Below, one piece after another: positions 35,913 through 48,308 of a stretch of DNA of 64,000 nt. The first letter of the stretch is position 1; every line of letters begins with the position of its first letter. Where the stretch lies: assembly GCA_038501625.1 (NCBI GenBank), contig JAZAYU010000263.1, forward strand, positions 496,001 through 560,000, given 5' to 3'. The position numbers and the translations under genes are program-made. The stretch is from Corbicula japonica (lineage: Eukaryota > Mollusca > Bivalvia > Venerida > Cyrenidae). The notes under the pieces were generated by a model that was given only the letters and a program-made list of their open reading frames with translations, made no database searches and was not told the DNA's origin.

Positions 35913-37089
35913 TCCACATTCGGCGCGAGTATTGGTTGGAAACCCAGGAAGCAGTCATCGATCGTGAGTTGGAAAAACTTGTTTCACAATCGTAAAATAA
36001 ATAAGTTAAAACTAATTATAAATAAGAATATGAGAAAATACCATCATCATCAATATCATTATCATCCACATCGTTTTTAGCTACAATCATAGCTAACAGC
36101 AGCAACAAGACATTAAAACAACCGTGATCATCGTAGTCGTCGTCATAATTGATATATTCAGCCAAAATCTTCGGACTAAAGAAGTTTTGGCAGGCCTGAG
36201 ATATTTCATGTTAAAATTATTATTGTTATTGTTTTATATATGTTATTCGATGTGTATATAAAATAAATCTTAAATTTTGAAAATGAAAAACAATCGTACG
36301 GAACATATTCAGCCGCAATATAATTGAAACTTTATTTGCTCTGGTTCTCAAAAACATTTATAGGTTTTACATAATTTGTGCAGAAAACAGCTCTTATTTC
36401 ATCAATTTAGATATGAAAACTGGCTTTTAAATTTAATATGTGCATCGTTGTTTTGTTTTCAAAATTACAAATCAAATTTGAATTTTTGGTAACGTTGTTT
36501 ATCCACAGGATTACCGTCAACAAACATATATGGCATAACGAAACGTAAACTTCTATATTTACGGCGTAAAAATACGACGTGTGGTGTACTTCGTAAAATC
36601 GCGATTGAAAAATTAATCGACGGTGAAAGTTTTTGAAAATTGACTATGGAATTGAAAATATATTGTTCCTGAACATATCAAAAAATTGCAAAAAAATTTC
36701 GGGCCGATTTTTTCTAATTGGACTTTAAATGTGAAAAATCGACGAAAACTCGAAATTTTCAAACATCAATTTTTTGTTATTAATTTAACAATTGTAAAGA
36801 AATTTATCATGTTTTTCCTATCAGCATGAAGAAAATCACTAACATGATCATTCTGTATGGTTAAATTGTCTCTATGCGTCACTATTTTAGATCAAAAATG
36901 AAAAATACGGCGATTTTACGGCCATTGATAGACCGTCAAAAACGCGCGTAGATGGTGTTGTTTGCGACGTCATGTACAGTGATAGGATTTATAACCCTAA
37001 AAACCAATGTCCATTTCGTATCAGGAATATCATGAACTTTCATTTGATACCAAATACCACTATTTTCTCGAAACTTTTTTTAAAGGTAC

Positions 37090-38180
37090 ATTCCACCTTA
37101 AGTGGAGATATGAGAGATAACCAACATCATGGGAAAACGCTAACTTCGCGTAAACTATAGATTATTTAAATATCCGAATAAAAATGAATATTATTACAGT
37201 GTGCAGCCTTCAGGTTCGTATCTTTAAAAATGCGCGTAAAAACAATATTGTTGTAGTTTACATACTTTAAGCGATCAGAAATGATACCAACAAATGGTTG
37301 GGTACTGTTATTATGGACCTTTATTATATAGAATTACCATTCTCGCTCAAACCAATTTAAAAACTATCTGTTAGATATCTGCATTTCAAATGTATTAAGA
37401 ACATGTACCATTCTTGTTGAAAGTTGGCAGTATGAAACGCGACAGGGACAAACGTGAGCATTAATTTTACGATTTCTATTCATTTTCCTCTTAATGACTG
37501 TGTTTTCTGCTAAAAAATATATTTTACTGATGTGAAAGTTGCAAATCGCTTAGACTGGTAATGGACTAGACTCCGTCAATCGTGACCTGTTTGGCTAAAT
37601 TACCTGTACGTTATTCTTGTACTCATCTATGACTTTAATTAATCGTCTTGTATATGTTCCACGAACTATTAATTTGAAATTTTAAATACGATTGATTCTG
37701 TCTTGAAATAAAAAAAGATCGGCAACATGATTGTTCGTTAACGTAATGGTATCATTCAATTAAGCCGTGGAGAGAACACTGGCTGTTAGTTTAAGTCGTT
37801 TAGAGTTAAACGCGACTTGACACTTAAGACAAAATGGCTGGGTTGTTTTGTAAATTATTCTTAATATTAAAATATCATGACGCTGATGTATTATTATTAA
37901 TTCAAACATAAACATTATTATTAAAGGAATTTTATGATGAAAACCGAAAGATATAGGTGCATGTTCCCCATTACGTTACAACGGGCAATCATTATTCCCG
38001 TATAAGAGTCACGTGGCTGGACAGGGTAGGTAACAGAATAATTTATCGAATTATTGGAAAGACATATACAATAAACAACACACTTTTGCCAACAACGTGA
38101 TAGTTTTTACAGTAGTAACTCAATAGTGAATTTATGATTGGCGTTAGAATATCGTAATATTGTAGAATAACGCCGAAAAA
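37090..38180. other. AT-rich DNA, no gene seen
   Basis: Nothing is supported in this stretch. Confidence 0.55.
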
Positions 38181-38184
38181 AATG

Positions 38185-38400
38185 AAATATGGATATTGTG
38201 AATCGTCACACTCACAAAACACAGCCTCTCCACGCAGCGAAAAGAAGAGAGGAAAACAGAGCATGTTTGGTATAAGTATGACAAATTAAAATAAGACGCC
38301 ACAGACAACGAGAAAGTTAACCCTTTGGGATACAGCCTTGGAACGGTCAGTGGCAAAACAATTTGCCAAATATTATCATTTAAACCAAGCGGAAAGGCGT
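38185..38400 (-). repeat. PLE-1 3'-end copy, 5' truncated
   Basis: Plus-strand order ATGGATATTGTGAATCGTC, CAGCCTCTCCACGCAGCG, GACGCCACAGACAACG, CCTTGGAACGGTCAGTGGC matches the family read in reverse. It breaks off after AAACCAAGCGG. Confidence 0.8.
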
Positions 38401-38699
38401 TTGAAGTTTCTTTATCCACTTATGTTCCTAAATAAGCCTAACTCTTTTATTTTAAATTTTAATTTTAAAATGTGCCTAAGAGAACCGGAAAATTATGACC
38501 ATAATACACGCTGTAGTATGACTTATTTACGATGGCGAACATAAAACAGATAGCTGTAGAAAAAGGGAAAACGTAAACCGCACTGTGTGTTACAGGCTAA
38601 CAGATCTAACTCGCTGTATCAATGCATACTGTACAATGTTCAAATCATTCATTGGTACATGTATATAATAAAATGTGTTTCAACATCATGTTTATTAAC

Positions 38700-38815
38700 G
38701 AGAATGAGAACCCCGGTAGTTTCGTCCTTGGAACGTTCAGTAGCAAAACAATTTTCCAATGGGGATTAAAATGAGGTTCTAGCTTGCACCGACTTCATAC
38801 TTGCCCCAACAGGTT
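38700..38815 (-). repeat. PLE-1 internal fragment of the 3' region
   Basis: AGAATGAGAACCCCGG, CTTGGAACGTTCAGTAGC, GAGGTTCTAGCTTGCACCG and CTTGCCCCAACAGG follow the family order. The terminal part is missing. Confidence 0.7.
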
Positions 38816-38829
38816 TGCATATAAACATA

Positions 38830-39545
38830 CAAGTAAAAAAAATTGACAGGTGCTATAAAAATAGCAAGTGACGTTTACCTAAACATCATTGAAACACCGA
38901 TGCTACAAACGTACTTTTCTTTTATATTGCAGCACTATCTAGCAGCATACACGTACAGAGGGTTGTTAAGGAGTTGAAATACGCACAGTAAGCTTATTTT
39001 TTACAACTGTATTAACTGTAAGTTTAAGTACTTTTTTGAGATTCCTGTTCTAATGCAACAACGAACACCAGTTGAGAGACAGAACACAAATAGTGATTAT
39101 GGGAGAATAATTTTTCACATCTTTAATATCTGTTGTTATGCTTTCAGAAACCCATTAGATGATTTGCTTAGGTGACAGCCTTTAATTACCATAATGGTAT
39201 AAACGATTCGCCATTTGAATGCTTATTGTATAAAAGAGTTGCCATTTGAATGGTCATGTTGACATTTCCTGGCCTTTTATAAAGTTTATAGCCGCTAAGT
39301 ATCTTGACAGACCAACGAAGTAAAGTTGTTCATAAAAGGTAAGCGTTAATATTTGTAATAGCAAATAATGATAAGCCGTGATTGTGCATTTAGATACGAT
39401 CATAATCAATTTTACCGAGATGTTTATGGTAAGCCATAATTAAGTTACATATCGATTGAAAAAAAACACGAGTAAATCATTAACAAAAAATGACTTTTTC
39501 GATTTGTGGATAAAATAAACCTTTTTTTCAAAAAATGATGACAAC
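38830..39545. other. AT-rich DNA with a doubtful mini-exon
   Basis: TTTTATATTGCAG at 38920-38932 followed by 55 nt and GTAAGC (38988) looks like splice sites, but only one phase is open and it does not fit the neighbouring exon candidates. Nothing else is seen. Confidence 0.25.
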
Positions 39546-39548
39546 ATA

Positions 39549-39709
39549 TGCTCTTTTTCAAGCTCCTGGAGGGTATTTTGAAAGAACAAAAAGAATGCTA
39601 TTTGACTAAGAGGTTTGAGATTGCAGATGCAACTGTGAATGTTTCAGGTACATATACTGATAACATGTATCAAATGAAGCTTATAGAGTTCGATTCCCGA
39701 GAATCATAA
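39549..39709 (+). CDS. Candidate exon, unrecognised
   Basis: A frame from ATG (39549) reads MLFFKLLEGILKEQKECYL, then KRFEIADATVNVSG, NMYQMKLIEFDSRES and a stop (39707-39709). A plausible internal exon inside it runs 39563-39647, with acceptor CTCTTTTTCAAG and donor CAG|GTACAT (phase 0 to phase 1). Amino-acid composition looks protein-like and the region is less AT-rich than its flanks. It could be a last or internal exon of the same plus-strand gene as 21323-21487, or chance. Confidence 0.33.
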
Positions 39710-40014
39710 TATTATATTATGTATACATCAAGTTCGGGTGAACGATATATATTTAATATTATAATAAGATAGGTATCGTAATTGAATCAGTTTAAAACTA
39801 ATTTTGCTACGAAACCGATTGTGGCGATTACCCACTCAGTGAAGTACATATCATAAACCGTATCGGTCACCGAGAAGATTAAAGTCATTTTATGATTCTT
39901 AGCTTATCTTTTTACCAGTCGTGGAAATAAAATTTTAAGAGCTGCCAATTCAAGTCTTGACGGTCAAAATTGTCACTGTTTTAATAACGTTAATATTGAT
40001 CTGTGCTCAAACCA

Positions 40015-40145
40015 GGGCAAGTCGGCATGAGAGGAAGTATTAATTTCCATGACTGCTCGTGAAAAGGCTCATTCCAACCAACCGATCCTGCAATATTTTC
40101 ATATCTTTCCTGTTTTATGGCTTTAAAAAGGTCCGTTTTTATTTT
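40015..40145 (+). repeat. REP-B terminal-repeat fragment
   Basis: TTAATTTCCATGACTGCTC, AAAGGCTCATTCCAACC, GATCCTGCAATATTTTCATA and GGCTTTAAAAAGGTCC follow the tail of the REP-B terminal repeat with many differences. Confidence 0.55.
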
Positions 40146-40149
40146 TATA

Positions 40150-41639
40150 AAAAGTAATATATGCATATAAGGAGTCGCCACACACAAAAATGACAGCCTC
40201 CCCACGCAGCGAAAAAGAAGATAGGCAGGTTTTATATAAGTATGTAATATCAAATAGGACGCCACAAACAATTAACGAAGAAGAGAACCTTTGGGGATAC
40301 CGCCTTGGAACGGTCAGTGGCAAAACAAGTTGCCACTGGGGGTTTAAACCAGATTCTAGGGTGCACCGACCTCACACTTTCCCCCCAACAGGTTCTCGTG
40401 TCACAAACCAAGAACAAGTTGTCTTGGTGAAATAACTCCAACCCACCCATCCGCTCAACAATGCTGCATGAAAAAGCACACAAACATATAAAACATAAGA
40501 AGCTGATAGCATTGCAAAGCTAACGGGTAGGTACTAAATGAACTTACCAAGACCAGAACTCCTGGGGTAAAATCAGCAAGAACACGATGACAGGGATAAA
40601 AGAAACGAATCGAGCTTCTAGGTTATTTTAAGAAAAGATTTCCCCATAAATCTTAAACCCCTGCCACCGTCGTGCAAACAAAGAGGTAAGCATAATGATC
40701 AACTGTAGATGGGTTAATCACCAGGCCTGCAGAGCGCTGTAAAATATCATGTTGGTAACCTTTCTGTTTAAATTAACACACACACAGATGGTTTAAAACA
40801 CCGGCTGTGAAATACCTTGTTGCATTAGTGATTTTAAACTGCACCTGTATGAATTAGATCTGGGTATCGGCGATAAAACTTCTTAAACGTTTTCCTTAAT
40901 TTGTGCTAGCGATAACCCTGTTTTAAAAGCTTTTCTGTAATGCACAAATTACGTTCATTGAAATCGTTCACATCGTTGCAATCTCTTGAAAAGCGAACAA
41001 GCTGTGAAATATAAACCCCATAAGATGTTGCACGAGGAACATCGCCGTCTTAAAACGGAAAATTTACTATATAAAAAATTATAATCACTTCTTTTATCAT
41101 ATATTTTAGTAGTGGTGTAACCATTTTCAATGTGTTCGCTTTGATAAGCTGTAGTTCTTTAGGATAAATATTGTTAACAAGTGGTGGAAAATGGTAATTA
41201 TCTATATTTAATAAATCATCAAGGTATCTCGAGGTTTTTAAAAAGCTTTAATAATATCATCTAAATGTTAGGTAGAAAGAGATGTCATAAAGTCTCTTTC
41301 ATAACAGTATAAAAGCAGATCAGCAACAAGGGCTGCACAATTAGTACCCATTGGAATGCCAATTACTTGTTCATAAATAGAGGTACCAAATCTGAAATAA
41401 ATAGTATCCAATTAAAATGTGTGCGCCTGGATAAGGTCTTCACAGGCCCATAAAGTATAATTATCATAAAGTATAATTATCATAAGAACCATCTGTAAAG
41501 AATACCCTATGTTCATTACAAGCAACAAAAGTTTTATTATCTCTAGCAAAAGTTTTTTCAGCGAGACTGGTAAGCTTGTCTCTTATCAAATTATGAGGAT
41601 ATTAAGATGCCAAACAGAACGCCTGAAAATTATTTGATT
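40150..41639 (-). pseudogene. Decayed PLE-1 copy (reverse transcriptase and 3' region), split by a palindromic insertion
   Basis: From the shared 3' end (ATGCATATAAGGAGTCGCC) it continues through the 3' region into reverse-transcriptase sequence equivalent to 56747-57832, with deletions (for example near 40775) and frame breaks. The remaining piece of the same copy resumes at 45902-45955 (CTTCTTCAAAACGTC) after the 4.26-kb insertion and then ends, so the copy is also 5' truncated. Confidence 0.88.
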
Positions 41640-41642
41640 TAA

Positions 41643-44600
41643 GGTGGGTCGATACCTTTGACGGTAAAATATAAAAGTTGTCCGATCATTTTGAAATTTG
41701 GCAGGTGGATAGAGTTTGACGTCCCGCGTTGCATAGCAACGTCAGTATTCCTCTGACGTCACGTAAATCACCGTAAACGCGCCCCCTAGCGGCGTTCTTC
41801 TGGAACCATCACGCCGGTCACTTATTTGCATATAACTTTATTGTCTGTCATCCGATAGTTATTCTGTAAATTTTGTTGTGTAGATAATTAAATTCTCTTT
41901 CCGTCCATATCTTATACTTAGTGTTTGATTCATTATAAATGAGCCGTATTTATTCCGAATGGCCAGAGCGGCGTGTAAAACGTTAACTTATTGCAGACGA
42001 GTTTTTCATAGTTTTTGTAAAAATAAGAAAAACGGTACGGTGAAAGTTTTTCAATTTTTGATATGTTACTGTTGATGTAGAAATTAACAGAATGACAAAA
42101 TAAAAAACATACCTAAACGATCTAGTTTTCTTGCAAAATAGGCTCGAAAAACGCCAACGCGGGTAAAAAAGTGACGTTTCATCGATTGCTTATTTGCATA
42201 TAACTTTATTGTCTGTCATCTGATTTTTTCCCTGTAAACTGCGTTGTTTAGAAATTAAAAATATCTTTCTGTACATATATTTTGCATTGTACTTACTTCA
42301 CGAAAATTGGACGAATTTGTTTCATGTGCGCGTACCGGCGTGTAAAAAACGTTTTTTTTAGCAGACGCGTTTTTAATAACTTTGTAAAAAATTAAAAAAT
42401 CGGTACGGTGAAAGTGTTTTAATTTTCGTTATGTTACTGCTGAAGTTTGAATAAATTGAATAACAAAATAAAAAAGGTATCTTAACGATTTAGTTTTCTG
42501 GTAAAATAGGCTCGGAAAAGTCCATTGCGGGTAAAAAATTGACGTTTCAGCATAGCACTTTGATTGCTTATTTGCATATAACTTCATTGTCTGTCATCAA
42601 ATTTTTACCCCGTAAACTGCGTTGTGTAGAAATTAAAAATATCTTTTTGTTCATTTATTTCGCATTGTATTTCATTCACGAAAAATTGGACAAATTTGTT
42701 CCATATGCGCGTACCGGCACGTAAAAACCTTTTTTAGCACACGCGTTTTTAATAAATTAGTTTTGTAAAAATAAAAAAAAAACGGTACGGTGAAAGTAAT
42801 TTAATTTTTGATATATTACTGTTGAAGTTAAAATGAATTGAATAACAAAGCAAAGTAAAAAAGGTATCTTAACGCTTTATTTTTTTAGCAATAACGCTCG
42901 GAAGAGGCCATTGCGGGAAAAAATGTTACGCTTCAACATACATCAGCGTATGATAAATACTGCGTGGTCTTGATCAGAGTGCTTAGCGGTGTCACGTAAT
43001 AGCCGTTTTGTAGGAGCATGAAATTGTCATCGCCATTTATCTTTTCGTATTTTGTTATTTTAATGGTGTATGCTTCATTTCAAAAATTGTATTGTCATTT
43101 ATTAAAATACAATCAAATACAGAATGTATACGCTACACCAATATCGTTAAATTTAAATTTACTATAATTTACAGCCGGTATGTACAAGTATGATTTTATC
43201 CATTATATGTAATTGAATGACTGAAATAAGGGTAGATATAATATTATAATTTATATTTTTAATCATTATTACTTTTTGTATGCTCCACGAATCATATCAT
43301 ACATCTGTAGATAAAATTCAGGACTCTATCACTATCAATATCACCGCGCGAAAATAGCAACAGATGAAAAGGGAACTTTGAAAGCCACCGAACACGACAA
43401 ATATGATCGGATCCCGAATTTTCCGATTAATTCCTTGTTGATTTTTGCGGAAAATCGTTGTTTTTAATATACTTATAAACATTTCCAATCTCACTAAAGT
43501 CAGATCTAACAAAATGTTAGATCTGATGACGGCCCGCAGATACCGGACATAAGTTATAGCGGTTTTCTCCGATTACTATTTTTAGAAATTGTCAACACAG
43601 GAAGCATGATTTATAACGCTCGCAAAAGATGTCAATACTTAAGAAATGAATGCAATACCACATATTAAACACACATATATATATATATATCTTCAGTTAA
43701 ATATGTCTTACGCAGACTGTCAACACATTCCATGGTTTAAATAGTATGTTTAGTTTCACTTTTGCGATATTGTAGGCGACAATCTGACTGGTTCAAAGGT
43801 TAGTGATAAAACCACGTTTTAGTTACTCGTCGTCAGATTCTGATAGCGTAGCGGTTTTCAGGAGATGATTTTAATCAGATTGAAATATTTCCAGAGAAAA
43901 CAACCTAGTGCGGGATGATCTCCTAGAAATAAGCTATAATGCTCATTGGTCGATGTCCTCAACATTTCTATCGTTTTCTCAATTATTCGGTGAAACCGCC
44001 GAAATTTGTCGACAATGGGTTCGTAAAAACTCACGTTTTAAAAATTCTTGCATATATGTATTTGCCTTTCCATGTGCTAATCTAGTAACTAAACTCTCCT
44101 GTATCCGAAACAAAACGTGTTTAACGTTTCAAATGTCTTGGCTGATAGATAGAAATTCCTGGATCCGACACGACTTTGCCGTTTTCGCGCGGTAACGGAT
44201 AGGCACACTGTACATTGATAGTGATTGGATTCCTGAACTGTAACTTTAATTTTATCTGCAGCGATATAATATGATTAGATTCACTGAACATATAAAAGTT
44301 ATTAAATTAAGAGCATTGATTCTTATATCTAACCATCTTTTAGGCAACATTCAATTACGCATAATGGATGAAATCACACATAACCGGTTGCAAGTTTAGT
44401 AACTTCAAATTTAACTATATTGGTATAGCATATACCAGGTACATACTGTATTTTAATTATTTTAATAAATGACAATACAACATTTGAAATAAAGCACACA
44501 ACATTTAAAGAACAAATAACAAACACGATAAATTGCGACGCTCATTTCGTCCTCATGTAGAACGGTTATTAGGAATAACTGCTAAGCCCGCTGTCCAATA

Positions 44601-45897
44601 CCACGGTGTACTTATTGTATACTATGTTGAAGCGTGATTTTTTAACCCACAGTGGCATTTTCAGTGCCTTTTGCCAAAACACTAAATCGTTTAGGTACGT
44701 TTTTTATTGTGTTATTCAATTTATTTGAACTTAAACAGTAACATATCAAAAATTAAAACAATTTCACCGTACCGATTTGTTTGATTTTTTACAAATTTAT
44801 TAAAAACGCATGTGCTAAAAATAACGTTTTTACGCTTCGGTACGGGCATATGGAACATATTTATCAAATTGATCATCAATTAAAAACAATACCAAATATA
44901 TGGACTGAAAGATATTTTTAATTACTACACAACGCAGTTCACGGGAAAATATCAGATGCCAGACAATAAAGTTATATGCAAATAAGCAATCGAAGTGCTA
45001 TGCTGAAACGTCAATGTTTTTACCCACAATGGACTTTTCTGAGCCTATTTTACCAGAAAACTAAATCGTTAAGATACCTTTTTTGTTATTCAATATATTC
45101 AAACTTCAGCAGTAACATAACGAAAATTAAAACACTTTCACCGTACCGATTTTTAATTTTTTTACAGATTTATTAAAAACGCGTCTGCTAAAAATAACGT
45201 TTTTTACGCGCTGGTACGCGCACATGGAACAATTTTCGTGAAGTAAGTACAATGCAAAATATATGTACAGAAAGATATTTTTAATTTCTAAACAACGCAG
45301 TTTACAGGGAAAAAATCAGATGACAGACAATAAAGTTATATGCAAATAAGCAATCGATGAAACGTCACTTTTTTACCCGCGTTGGCGTTTTTCGAGCCTA
45401 TTTTGCAAGAAAACTAGATCGTTTAGGTATGTTTTTTTATTTTGTCATTCTGTTAATTTCTACATCAACAGTAACATATCAAAAATTGAAAAACTTTCAC
45501 CGTACCGTTTTTCTTATTTTTACAAAAACTATGAAAAACTCGTCTGCAATAAGTTAACGTTTTACACGCCGCTCTGGCCATTCGGAATAAATACGGCTCA
45601 TTTATAATGAATCAAACACTAAGTATAAGATATGGACGGAAAGAGAATTTAATTATCTACACAACAAAATTTACAGAATAACTGTCGGATGACAGACAAT
45701 AAAGTTATATGCAAATAAGTGACCGGCGTGATGGTTCCAGAAGAACGCCGCTAGGGGGCGCGTTTACGGTGATTTACGTGACGTCAGAGGAATACTGACG
45801 TTGCTATGCAACGCGGGACGTCAAACTCTATCAACCTGCCAAATTTCAAAATGATCGGACAACTTTTATATTTTACCGTCAAAGGTATCGACCCACC
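41643..45897. mobile_element. 4.26-kb palindromic element flanked by TTAA
   Basis: The outer ends GGTGGGTCGATACCTTTGAC and its complement sit between two TTAA (41639-41642, 45898-45901). The interrupted PLE-1 has a single TTAA at the matching site in the 57.8-kb copy, so TTAA (or TA) was duplicated on insertion. Arms are strong over about 1.3 kb (41643-42935, 44620-45897) and weaker but recognisable further in (for example 43070-43350 against 44190-44480). Each arm holds three imperfect tandem units of about 365-380 bp. No transposase is visible. Confidence 0.9.
41818..42940. repeat. Three tandem units of about 370 bp in the left arm
   Basis: Each unit starts around TTATTTGCATATAACTT (41822, 42188, 42567), contains GGTACGGTGAAAGT, and ends near GCGGGTAAAAAA with TGACGTTTC. 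The mirror units lie at 44620-45740. Each includes the ATTTGCAT octamer. Confidence 0.85.
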
Positions 45898-45954
45898 TTA
45901 AGCTTCTTCAAAACGTCATTTGAATTTTTTATAGACCAAAATAAACTTTGAATA

Positions 45955-47435
45955 AAAGTTTTATTGGCAATGAGTTCATTGTTCAAGACAATACAACAAT
46001 CTTTACCAAAGACATTTTAATGTGTCGTGGCTCGTGATATTATTAATCAAAAATATATTATTGAAACTTATTTTATGCGATGGGTAATTATTATTTGAAA
46101 TGTATTAATGATTAAAGTGGGTAATTCCAAACAGACAAAACAAAATGTGTTTGTCTTGGGATTTTATTTCTCAATAAATGATAAAAGTGTTTAACGTGCA
46201 AACATGTATTTCACTTTTAGATAGAGAATAAAAGTAGATAAGCAACATTTCAGATAAAGTTATCCGTAACGATCTTGAAGACTTTTATATTTTTTTTAAT
46301 GATATTCAGCACACCAATATCCTTTTTAATGTTTATGGGTTTCAGATTCTTCTATGGAGTCTCGTGATCTGGGCATAATTATATAATGTGTGCTGACACC
46401 AGGTTTTTTAATCATAGGATACTCATATATTAACTAGGTTTTTTATCCTATGATACTAATTATACAGATAATGAAAAATCATGAAAAAAAACAATATTCA
46501 ATACTGCAAGTCACCTTGTGTATTCAAAAAGAGAATCTACACACTATTGCCTTCGAGCAGCCAATGGCAAAATCTTCTGTAGTTTTAGTTCAACGACATT
46601 GCAGTTGCCCCATTCACGTTCTCGATATAGAAATTGCATCGTTACCTTTTTAACTCAATATTTTCAAGTATTTTTATGAAGACTGATTTCGCTCAAAAGG
46701 ATCAAGACAGGGTTTAACTGTTCAACGGCTGATAAAAGATGTAATGCTGAATGTGGTGAATGAATGTGAGAACCGTTTAAAATGACTTCTTAAAAGTTGA
46801 AAAATAACACAATTTCGCTTTCTGTCGCCTTTTGTACGAATCAGCTTACTAACAAAACTTTTTTTTACAAGATCTTTTCATTTGTTTTATTGCGTTTTAT
46901 TTCAATAAATCTCAATAGCTACAGCTTCATTTCAACGAGAGACTCAAGGCAACAAGTTCAGTATTTATTATTAACTATAAAAAATTTCAATGATTGACAC
47001 ATCTCGCTATGCTTTATCATTTATCGCTGTTTAATGGTGCGGAATTTCTGAGAGAATTCTTCGCTCACAGACGTAAACAAATATGCTCTCTTTTTCACAG
47101 AAGACATTTTTGTTAAAAGTTTAATCAGTCACAATTGTCTCCGTTTGCACTTTAAATATTTTCGATAATTCATAAACAATTTCAAAACATCGGCTTACAT
47201 TTTAGTGAACGACATTTCATAGAACCATAACTGACAGCACACACTTATGCTTAATACGGTTGAGTGCCAGAAGTATCAAAAGATTCGAAAGAAACACAAT
47301 TTTCTTTTATTGAATTACTACAATTAATAGTTCGGTGTGATAACACGTTCACACTATTCGGGTTTTACATCATATTGAAAACAACTGTGACAAACAGCTA
47401 AATCCTGACTTTAATAATAAAACATTTATATTTAT
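45955..47435. other. AT-rich DNA, no gene seen
   Basis: The small frames at 46450-46653 and 46797-46997 lack splice context or recognisable motifs. Confidence 0.5.
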
Positions 47436-47441
47436 TTTCAG

Positions 47442-47567
47442 ATATTTTGCAGAAATGATAAAGTTCATGCATATGCTGCAGAAATTGACAAAAGTGAACA
47501 AAAACTGTATTTTATTATGTTTGTGGTGTTTAATCATCATTCATATTTCTGCAAAGAACGGGTGTGA
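47442..47567 (+). CDS. Candidate terminal exon, 41 codons, unrecognised
   Basis: A strong acceptor (TTTATATTTATTTTCAG) opens a frame reading IFCRNDKVHAYAAEIDKSEQ, then KLYFIMFVVFNHHSYFC, ending KERV and TGA (47565-47567). The other two frames contain early stops. It could be the last coding exon of a plus-strand gene. It is not in phase with the 39563-39647 candidate if directly joined, so an intermediate exon or a different gene would be needed. Confidence 0.33.
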   Translation: MFCRNDKVHAYAAEIDKSEQKLYFIMFVVFNHHSYFCKERV

Positions 47568-47569
47568 AA

Positions 47570-48055
47570 CTGTTCGTTAAAGGCGATAGGACGATGTACA
47601 TCCAATGTGAAGAGTTACTCTAATTTCATGCTGAAAAATGTATATGTTTTAAGTTGTTTAGTTTGATATAGATAAAATGTACATCTTAATTCTTAAATTT
47701 ACATTTGTCAGAAGATTTTGGGATTAACTTACAATTAAAAGTTGAATGGTATTTTACTTACAGTAAAAAGGAAAAGAAGCTTGAATGGTGAAATCAGTTG
47801 TAGGACAGTTTGCTTCAGTGGGGTAGGTAAACGTTAAAATAAATCCACGTTGATGCCATGCGAATAAATTCCGTTTTCGAATAATGAAATATAACATTTT
47901 TAACACTGCCAACAATTATTCATTTCTCTCTGGATTATAACTACTTGTTTTGAATTTATATTTTCCCTTTTCCAGTATATTTGCGAATAATTTGCATATC
48001 GTGTCTCAATGCTATAATTTTACGAAATATTTCAGCCACGAGATTAAAAAATGTA
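47570..48055. other. AT-rich DNA, no gene seen
   Basis: Could be 3' untranslated or intergenic sequence. AATAAA occurs several times, as expected by chance here. Confidence 0.45.
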
Positions 48056-48308
48056 CGTGAAATCTCGCTAGTTTTGTTATTTTACGACGTTAATTACGGC
48101 TAGTTCAAGTACATTGAAGTATTTGTCTGTTTAATGGAATAATAAACCTGAGATTAGAAATAAAAAAAATCACACAGGACAAATATCGTAAAAGGTCTTA
48201 AATTATTGCGTCTCGTCTGACACTTTATATGGCTAGGTTGAATTAATAGAATGTCAGTACAAACAAGTGTCTACTTTTCAGGGACGCTCCAGTTCTTAGT
48301 ACTTGGTA

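Larger units (their letters stand above)
31454..37085. repeat. 5.63-kb inverted repeat with 1758-bp arms
   Basis: The left arm is 31454-33211 and the right arm 35328-37085, equal in length and nearly identical: over a 255-nt frame present in both, I see one substitution. The outer ends are CTTTAAAAAAAGTTTCGAG and its complement; the inner ends are ATTAATGGCTT and its complement. The spacer (33212-35327) is 2.1 kb. No transposase frame and no clear target duplication are visible. Each arm carries a tRNA-like Pol III head and an 84-codon frame. The high identity implies a recent origin or ongoing gene conversion. Confidence 0.92.

Noticed and set aside
38933..38987. 55-nt mini-exon with good splice-like borders
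   Set aside because: Only one phase is open, it does not join the neighbouring candidates, and it is too short to trust.
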